A stretch of 64,000 bases of DNA from Nocardioides lijunqiniae. Its GTDB lineage: Bacteria; Actinomycetota; Actinomycetes; Propionibacteriales; Nocardioidaceae. The stretch covers positions 124,001 to 188,000 of the forward strand of contig NZ_JACJGM010000007.1 in assembly GCF_015024225.1 (NCBI RefSeq), in the 5' to 3' direction. Shown here in pieces: positions 58,919 to 64,000 of the stretch. The translations under genes were made by a program, and so were the position numbers. Position 1 is the first letter of the stretch. Every line of letters starts with the position of its first letter. The notes below the pieces were generated by a model. It was given only the letters and a program-made list of their open reading frames with translations. It had not been told where the DNA came from and ran no database searches.

Positions 58919-59554
58919 GTGCCCGCCGCAGACCTCGTTTCAGTCGCCGACGCAGTTGCAGCTCTTCACAAGGCCGCCGAGACACGCCAGATCTGCCTGG
59001 GAGCAGAGGGCTTCTGGCTGGACTCTGATGGCCATCGGCCAAGCCTTGAACACGTCCTCGATCTGTCGGACATTGCCCCGAGGAACCCACGAACCAACGC
59101 GTCGATCGCGCTTGAGGCTATTGAACGGTGGCCCGATGATCCTGCACGATTCGCAGTCGAGCTTGTCCTCGTATCGACCGCTCACCCGTGCGCCTGCTGC
59201 GGCCACGTGGTCTTCAACGAACCTCCGGGGTCGTACGAGATCTGCCCGGTGTGCTTCTGGGAAGACGACGCTGTGCAGCTTCGGTGGCCGACCTACGAAG
59301 GCGGAGCGAACGGGCCGAGCTTGATCGACTCACAGCGCGCGTACGCAACCGACGGCGCAATGGAGTGCAGGTTCACCGATATCGTTCGGCCCCCGACGGA
59401 GGGCGAACCGCTCGACCCGAACTGGCGACCGATCGATCCCGAATCGGACTCGTTCGAAGGCAGTGACGAACGGCAGGCCGACTGGCCCGCGGACCTCACG
59501 ACTCTCTACTGGTGGCGCGCGACGTTCTGGCGGTCAGATGAGCAGCAAGCCTGA
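58919..59554 (+). CDS. CPCC-type cysteine-rich protein
   Basis: 211-residue protein. Its centre 'HPCACCGHVVFNEPPGSYEICPVCFWEDDAVQLRWP' is the Cys_rich_CPCC domain (four Cys likely binding zinc), common near toxin, immunity or mobile genes. The N-terminal 80 residues include 'GFWLDSDGHRPSLEHVLDLSDIAPRNP', which has no known match to me. The tail 'TTLYWWRATFW' is hydrophobic. Lower GC and different codons (CTT, GTT, TCA) than the neighbours suggest recent gain. GTG start at 58919 has CTCCTCCC around it, so the start is uncertain. Confidence 0.8.
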   Translation: MPAADLVSVADAVAALHKAAETRQICLGAEGFWLDSDGHRPSLEHVLDLSDIAPRNPRTNASIALEAIERWPDDPARFAVELVLVSTAHPCACCGHVVFNEPPGSYEICPVCFWEDDAVQLRWPTYEGGANGPSLIDSQRAYATDGAMECRFTDIVRPPTEGEPLDPNWRPIDPESDSFEGSDERQADWPADLTTLYWWRATFWRSDEQQA

Positions 59555-59572
59555 GGTTGGACCGAAACGCAG

Positions 59573-60649
59573 CTACACGTTGAACCTGAACTCCACGACG
59601 TCCCCGTCGGCCATCACGTAGTCCTTGCCCTCCATGCGCACCTTGCCGGCCTCCTTGGCCTTCTGCATGGAGCCGGCGGCCATCAGGTCGTCGAAGGAGA
59701 CGATCTCGGCCTTGATGAAGCCGCGCTGGAAGTCGGTGTGGATCACGCCGGCGGCCTCCGGGGCGGTCGCGCCCTTGGGGATCGTCCAGGCGCGCGACTC
59801 CTTGGGACCGGCGGTGAGGTAGGTCTGCAGGCCGAGGGTGTCGAAGCCGACGCGGGCCAGCGTGTCGAGGCCCGGCTCGGTGACGCCCATCTCGGCCAGC
59901 ATCGCGCGGGCCTCCTCGTCGTCGCCGAGCTCGACGAGCTCGGACTCGAACTTGGCGTCGAGGAAGATCGCCTCTGCCGGCGCGACCAGCGCGCGCATCT
60001 CGTCCTTCAGCGGCTCGTCGGCCAGCTCGTCGGCGTCGCAGTTGAAGACGTAGATGAACGGCTTGGCCGTCAGGAGCGAGAGCTCGCGGACCAGGCTGCG
60101 GTCGACCGAGGTGCTGATGATCGGGGTGCCGGCCTCGAGGTGACCCAGGGCCTCCTTGGTGGCCTCGAGGTTGGCGAGAACCGCCTTGTTCCCGCGGGCC
60201 TCCTTCTCCAGGCGCGGGATGGCCTTCTCGACCGTCTGCAGGTCGGCGAGGATCAGCTCGGTCTGGATGGTGGAGATGTCGTTGGAGGGGTTGACCTCAC
60301 CGTCGACGTGGGTGACGTCCTCGTCGCGGAACACCCGGGTCACCTGGCAGATGGCCGACGACTCGCGGATGTGCGAGAGGAACTTGTTGCCCAGTCCCTC
60401 GCCCTCGGAGGCGCCCTTGACGATGCCGGCGATGTCGACGAACTCCACGGTGGCCGGCAGGATCTTGGCCGAGCCGAAGACCTCCGCGAGCTTCGGGAGC
60501 CGCTCGTCGGGGACCCCGACGACACCGACGTTGGGCTCGATCGTCGCGAACGGGTAGTTCGCCGCGAGCACGTCGTTCTTGGTGAGCGCGTTGAAGAGCG
60601 TTGACTTGCCCGCGTTGGGGAGACCGACGATGCCGATGGTGAGTGCCAC
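59573..60649 (-). CDS. ychF: Ribosome-binding ATPase
   Basis: 358-residue TRAFAC P-loop protein of the Obg/YchF group that prefers ATP and binds ribosomes. 'GLPNAGKSTLFNAL' (Walker A, residues 8-21), 'VDIAGIVKGASEGEGLGNKFLSHIRE' (switch II region) and the altered G4 motif 'NCDADE' in place of NKxD are typical. The C-terminal TGS domain ends 'GKDYVMADGDVVEFRFNV'. GTG start at 60649; a longer frame upstream is not conserved. It is divergent from the cysteine-desulfurase-like gene. Confidence 0.95.
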   Translation of the reverse strand: MALTIGIVGLPNAGKSTLFNALTKNDVLAANYPFATIEPNVGVVGVPDERLPKLAEVFGSAKILPATVEFVDIAGIVKGASEGEGLGNKFLSHIRESSAICQVTRVFRDEDVTHVDGEVNPSNDISTIQTELILADLQTVEKAIPRLEKEARGNKAVLANLEATKEALGHLEAGTPIISTSVDRSLVRELSLLTAKPFIYVFNCDADELADEPLKDEMRALVAPAEAIFLDAKFESELVELGDDEEARAMLAEMGVTEPGLDTLARVGFDTLGLQTYLTAGPKESRAWTIPKGATAPEAAGVIHTDFQRGFIKAEIVSFDDLMAAGSMQKAKEAGKVRMEGKDYVMADGDVVEFRFNV

Positions 60650-60721
60650 GGGCGGCGAGTCTACGAGCGCGCACGACGACGCTCCCAATCAGCGGACCGG
60701 CCCGCGTCCTAGGGTCGAGTG

Positions 60722-61918
60722 GTGACCGACCTCGATCTCGGCCGCGTGCGCGCGGCCTTCCCCTCCCTCAGCCTGGGCACCGCCCACTTCGACGGACCCG
60801 GCGGCTCGCAGGTGCCGGCCGTGGTCGCCCGCGCGGTCGCCGACGCCATGACCTCGGGGCTCTGCCAGCGCGGGGCGCTGTCGGCGACCGAGCGCCGTAC
60901 GGACGCGGTGGTGGCCGAGGCCCGCCAGGCGGTCGCCGACCTGGTCGGCGGCGACCCCGCCGGGGTGGTGTTCGGCCGGTCGATGACGCAGCTGACCTTC
61001 GACATGGCACGCACGCTGTCCGCCGGGTGGGGCCCGGGCGACGAGGTCGTGGTGACGCGGCTGGACCACGACGCCGACATCCGGCCGTGGGTCGTCGCCG
61101 CCGAGCGTGCGGGCGCGACGGTGCGCTGGCTGGGGTTCGACCCGGTCACCGCCGAGCTCGACGACGTCGCGCCGCTGCTCTCCGAGCACACCCGGCTCGT
61201 GGCGGTCACCGCCGCCTCCAACCTCTTCGGCACGCGACCCGACGTCGCCGCCGTCGCGGCGCAGGCGCACGCCGTGGGCGCGCTCGTCTACGTCGACGCC
61301 GTGCACCTCGCGCCGCACGCCCCGGTGGACCTGGCGGCGACCGGAGCGGACTTCCTCGTGCTCTCCCCCTACAAGCTCTTCGGTCCCCACCTGGGTGCGC
61401 TGGTCGCGGACCCGGCCCTGCTCGAGGGGCTGCGCCCCGACAAGCTGCTGCCCTCCAGCGACGCGGTGCCGGAGCGGTTCGAGCTCGGGACCCTGCCCTA
61501 CGAGGTGCTCGCCGGCGTGACGGCCGCGGTCGACTTCATCGCCTCGCTGGTGCCCGGCCAGGGCTCTCGCCGCGAGCGGGTCGTGGCGTCGATGACCGCG
61601 GTGGAGCAGCACGAGGCCGGGCTGCTGCGCCGGCTGCTCGACGGGCTGGCGGACATCGCGGGCGTGACGGTGCACGGACGCGCCGCACGGCGCACCCCGA
61701 CGGTGCTGCTCACCGTCGAGGGGCACGCGCCGCGCGACGTGCACGCCCACCTGGGCGCCCAGGACGTCAACGCGCCGTCGGGCCACTTCTACGCGCTCGA
61801 GGCCTCGCGGCACGCCGGGCTCGGGGACGCCGGCGGCGTGCGCGTCGGCCTGGCGGCGTACTCCTCGCCCGACGACGTCGACCGCCTGCTGGCCGGTCTG
61901 CGCGCGCTCCTAGGCTGA
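60722..61918 (+). CDS. Cysteine desulfurase-like protein (TIGR01976 type)
   Basis: 398-residue fold-type I PLP enzyme of the NifS/CsdA-like group. 'FDGPGGSQVP' at the N-terminus and 'LSPYKLFGPHLGALVAD' with the PLP Lys are typical of the TIGR01976 branch; 'VYVDAVHLAPHAPVDLAATGADFLV' carries the PLP Asp and His. The active-site Cys loop of true desulfurases seems missing ('GHFYALEASRHAG' there), so another activity is likely. Start GTG 60722 with AGGG upstream. Gap of 72 bases to ychF start. Confidence 0.88.
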   Translation: MTDLDLGRVRAAFPSLSLGTAHFDGPGGSQVPAVVARAVADAMTSGLCQRGALSATERRTDAVVAEARQAVADLVGGDPAGVVFGRSMTQLTFDMARTLSAGWGPGDEVVVTRLDHDADIRPWVVAAERAGATVRWLGFDPVTAELDDVAPLLSEHTRLVAVTAASNLFGTRPDVAAVAAQAHAVGALVYVDAVHLAPHAPVDLAATGADFLVLSPYKLFGPHLGALVADPALLEGLRPDKLLPSSDAVPERFELGTLPYEVLAGVTAAVDFIASLVPGQGSRRERVVASMTAVEQHEAGLLRRLLDGLADIAGVTVHGRAARRTPTVLLTVEGHAPRDVHAHLGAQDVNAPSGHFYALEASRHAGLGDAGGVRVGLAAYSSPDDVDRLLAGLRALLG

Positions 61919-61922
61919 CGCG

Positions 61923-62702
61923 ATGCGCCTCGCCACCTGGAACGTCAACTCGCTCCGCTCCCGCATCGACCGGGTCGAGAAGCTCCTGGAGCGCCACGAC
62001 CTCGACGTCCTCGCGCTGCAGGAGACCAAGGCGCGCGAGGACCAGCTGCCGCTGATGGGGCTGCAGTCGATGGGCTACGAGGTCGCCACGGCCGGCTACA
62101 ACCAGTGGAACGGCGTCGCGATCATCAGCCGGGTCGGGCTCGACGACGTGCAGGTCGGCTTCGACGGCATGCCCGGCTTCGGCGACCCGCTCACCGCCGA
62201 GGCCCGCGCCATCGGCGCGACGTGCGGCGGGGTGCGGGTGTGGTCGCTCTACGTCCCCAACGGCCGCAAGGTCGACGACCCGCACTACCTCTACAAGCTC
62301 GAGTGGCTCGCCGCCCTCCGCGAGGCGGCGCTGACCTGGCGCGACGGGCCCACCGCGCTCGTCGGCGACTGGAACATCGCCCCGCTGGACGAGGACGTGT
62401 TCGACATCAGGCAGTTCGCGACGTCCACCCACGTCACGCCGCGCGAGCGGGCGGCGTTCCAGCGCTTCCTCGACGACGGCTACGTCGACGTCGTGCGCCC
62501 GCACACGCCGGGCCCGGAGGTCTACACCTACTGGGACTACTACCGGCAGCGCTACGAGCGCAACCGCGGCCTGCGCATCGACTTCGTGCTCGGCTCCGCG
62601 CCGTTCGCCGAGCGCGTCACCGGGGCGTTCATCGACCGCGAGGAGCGCGCCGGTCAGGGTGCGTCCGACCACGCGCCGGTCGTCGTCGACCTCGCGGACT
62701 GA
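61923..62702 (+). CDS. xthA: Exodeoxyribonuclease III
   Basis: 259-residue Mg-dependent AP endonuclease/3'-exonuclease in base-excision repair. 'TWNVNSLRSR', 'ALQETKARE' (metal-binding Glu), 'YVPNGR', 'VGDWNIAPLDEDVFD' (Asp-x-Asn), 'LRIDFVLGS' and 'SDHAPVVVDL' (catalytic Asp-His) are all present. ATG start four bases after the previous stop suggests an operon. Length matches the family (about 260). Confidence 0.95.
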   Translation: MRLATWNVNSLRSRIDRVEKLLERHDLDVLALQETKAREDQLPLMGLQSMGYEVATAGYNQWNGVAIISRVGLDDVQVGFDGMPGFGDPLTAEARAIGATCGGVRVWSLYVPNGRKVDDPHYLYKLEWLAALREAALTWRDGPTALVGDWNIAPLDEDVFDIRQFATSTHVTPRERAAFQRFLDDGYVDVVRPHTPGPEVYTYWDYYRQRYERNRGLRIDFVLGSAPFAERVTGAFIDREERAGQGASDHAPVVVDLAD

Positions 62703-62736
62703 GCCGGGTGTCGGTGGTCGCGTCCATGCTGCTGCC

Positions 62737-63822
62737 ATGGACCCGACCACACTGCTCGCCCTGATCGTCTGCCTCGCCGCGGGCGCGGGGCTCGGCTACG
62801 CCGCCGGGCTGCTGCGGGGCCGCGACCCGGCGCCCCACGAGGACCGCACCGTGGCGGCGCTCGACCAGCGCGCCGCCGACCAGGCCGTCGTCAAGGAGGG
62901 GCTGGAGCGGCTCCAGGACCAGATGCGCGACCTGGAGCACAACCGGGTCGCGTGGCAGAGCCAGCTGCACCAGCAGGTCCTGGACATGCGCCAGTCCAAC
63001 GACCTGCTGCGCCGCGAGACCCAGTCGCTGTCGACGGCGCTGCGCAAGCCGCAGGTGCGCGGTCGCTGGGGCGAGCTCCACCTGCGTCGGGCCGTCGAGC
63101 TGGCCGGGCTCGTCGACCGCTGCGACTTCTCCGAGCAGGTGCGCCTCGACGACGGCGCGCGCCGTCCCGACCTCGTGGTGCACCTCGTCGGCGACCGTCA
63201 GCTGGTGGTCGACGCCAAGGTGCCGCTGGACGCCTACCTCGACGCCACCACCAGCGACGACGACGACGTCCGCGACGGGCACCTCGCCCGTCACGCACGC
63301 CAGGTGCGCGCCCACGTGGACACCCTCGCCGGCAAGGCCTACTGGCGCTCGCTCGAGGAGAGCCCGGAGTTCGTGGTGCTGTTCATGCCGGCCGAGTCCT
63401 TCCTCGCGGCCGCGCTGGAGAGCGACGGCGACCTGATCGACTACGCCGCGGCGCGGCAGGTCGTGCTGGCCACCCCCACGACGCTGATCGCGCTGCTCCG
63501 CACGGTCGCCCACGGCTGGAGCCACGAGGCGCTGGCCGACCAGGCCCGTGAGATCCACCGGCTGGGCCGCGACCTGCACTCCCGTCTCGGCACCCTCGGC
63601 TCCCACGTCGACCAGCTCGGTCGCTCGCTCAACGCCGCCGTCGGCCACTACAACCAGACGGTCGGCTCCCTGGAGTCGCGGGTGCTCGTCGCGGCCCGGC
63701 GGTTCTCCGACCTGTCGGTCACCGACGACGAGCTGCCGGTCCCCCGGGCTGTCGAGCTGCGCGCCGTCTCCCGGCGCGGCGCACCGGACGAGCCGGGGCC
63801 GGACCATACGGTGGCCCTGTGA
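62737..63822 (+). CDS. rmuC: DNA recombination protein RmuC
   Basis: 361-residue RmuC-family protein: N-terminal membrane helix (about 3-24, TLLALIVCLAAGAGLGYAAGLL), a coiled coil (about 40-90) and the RmuC nuclease-like domain from 'KPQVRGRWGELHLRRAVELAGLVDRCDF' to 'YWRSLEESPEFVVLFMPAESFLAAALE' with PD-(D/E)xK type residues 'RRPDLVVHLVGDRQLVVDAKVPL'. Thought to limit inversions between repeats. ATG 62737 chosen over an upstream start. Follows xthA by 34 bases. Confidence 0.92.
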   Translation: MDPTTLLALIVCLAAGAGLGYAAGLLRGRDPAPHEDRTVAALDQRAADQAVVKEGLERLQDQMRDLEHNRVAWQSQLHQQVLDMRQSNDLLRRETQSLSTALRKPQVRGRWGELHLRRAVELAGLVDRCDFSEQVRLDDGARRPDLVVHLVGDRQLVVDAKVPLDAYLDATTSDDDDVRDGHLARHARQVRAHVDTLAGKAYWRSLEESPEFVVLFMPAESFLAAALESDGDLIDYAAARQVVLATPTTLIALLRTVAHGWSHEALADQAREIHRLGRDLHSRLGTLGSHVDQLGRSLNAAVGHYNQTVGSLESRVLVAARRFSDLSVTDDELPVPRAVELRAVSRRGAPDEPGPDHTVAL

Positions 63823-63841
63823 CAGCAGTGGCGAGAGCCTC

Positions 63842-64000
63842 ATGAGCCACGCCCCGACGATCTGGGACGAGGGCCGTCAGCCGGGCCGTGAGGTCGTCGC
63901 GCTCGGCGTGGCCGCCTCGCTCACCGCCGTCGTGCTCGACCTGCTCGTCGGCCGGGGCATCGGGCTGCTCTTCGACCTGTCGTTCGTCGCGCTGTGCGTG
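63842..64000 (+). CDS. Membrane protein, DUF6542-like (cut by right edge)
   Basis: The first 53 codons of a gene that runs off the window. It reads MSHAPTIWDEGRQPGREVV followed by two hydrophobic stretches (ALGVAASLTAVVLDLLVG and IGLLFDLSFVALCV), which matches the start of small actinobacterial membrane proteins called DUF6542 that usually lie between rmuC and ychF. ATG 63842 begins 19 bases after the rmuC stop. Only the N-terminus is visible. Confidence 0.6.
   Translation, partial: MSHAPTIWDEGRQPGREVVALGVAASLTAVVLDLLVGRGIGLLFDLSFVALCV

Noticed and set aside
60722..61918. Functional IscS/SufS cysteine desulfurase
   Set aside because: The mobile-loop cysteine is not visible and no Fe-S scaffold genes adjoin.
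1..64000. tRNA or rRNA genes
   Set aside because: No cloverleaf with a GTTCGA-type T-loop and matching acceptor stem, and no rRNA-like stretch, was found on reading.

Overview
The window is from the chromosome of a high-GC actinobacterium, most probably a Nocardioides-like member of the Nocardioidales (inference). Reasons: very high GC at third codon positions, frequent GTG starts and GTGA/TGATG gene overlaps, mycothiol biosynthesis (mshB), F420-type LLM oxidoreductase, DUF3117 and DUF3349 proteins, an actinobacterial ileS T-box, and a GNAT of the Rv0428c type. No phage, transposase, CRISPR, rRNA or tRNA was recognised.

Layout. 1-3.9 kb: an ABC importer (permease cut by the left edge, lipoprotein receptor) divergent from an IclR regulator, alpha/beta hydrolase and RidA protein. 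3.9-6.1 kb: an orphan CpaB/CpaE pair divergent from an excisionase-like HTH protein. 6.1-9.4 kb: the envelope-stress set sigE-rseA-htrA and an O-methyltransferase that appears to start at ATT. 9.44-10.44 kb: a gene-free cluster of extragenic palindromes. 10.4-16.9 kb: YdhR-like protein, pepA, an easily missed 55-codon DUF3117 gene, enoyl-CoA hydratase, M14 peptidase, membrane protein, DivIVA-domain protein, LOG protein and dapE. 17-20.2 kb: an LLM oxidoreductase behind a KstR-like palindrome, then three tandem secreted paralogues, each with the same upstream palindrome and 5'-UTR hairpin. 20.2-23.1 kb: a TetR/ABC-exporter cassette bracketed by two ~100-bp nested palindromes. 23.1-26.6 kb: ileS with its T-box leader. 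27-34.4 kb: small genes, dapD, a cell-wall protein, dapC and fdxA. 34.4-45.8 kb: GNAT, VanW protein, mshB, lipoprotein, Nudix protein, thioesterase, WYL regulator and a Ser/Thr kinase. 46.1-52.5 kb: the most distinctive locus, a Pls/PosA-type single-module NRPS with an M1 aminopeptidase in the same operon and a convergent phosphopantetheinyl-transferase-like gene. 52.5-64 kb: PiT phosphate transporter, GreA-like factor, a giant lamin-tail secreted protein, HIT and CPCC proteins of lower GC, ychF, cysteine-desulfurase-like protein, exoIII, rmuC and the start of a membrane protein.

How it fits together. Three lysine/diaminopimelate genes (dapC, dapD, dapE), mshB, fdxA, the LOG protein, the DivIVA protein, DUF3117, the O-methyltransferase and sigE-rseA-htrA lie in the same order as their counterparts on the Mycobacterium tuberculosis chromosome (about Rv1170 to Rv1223, from memory), so the left two thirds is an old actinobacterial backbone with accessory genes inserted. 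The extra blocks (tandem secreted proteins, TetR-ABC cassette, Pls-like synthetase) are where novelty is most likely. Palindromic repeats sit mainly in convergent gaps and at several places supply the stop or start codon of the neighbouring gene.
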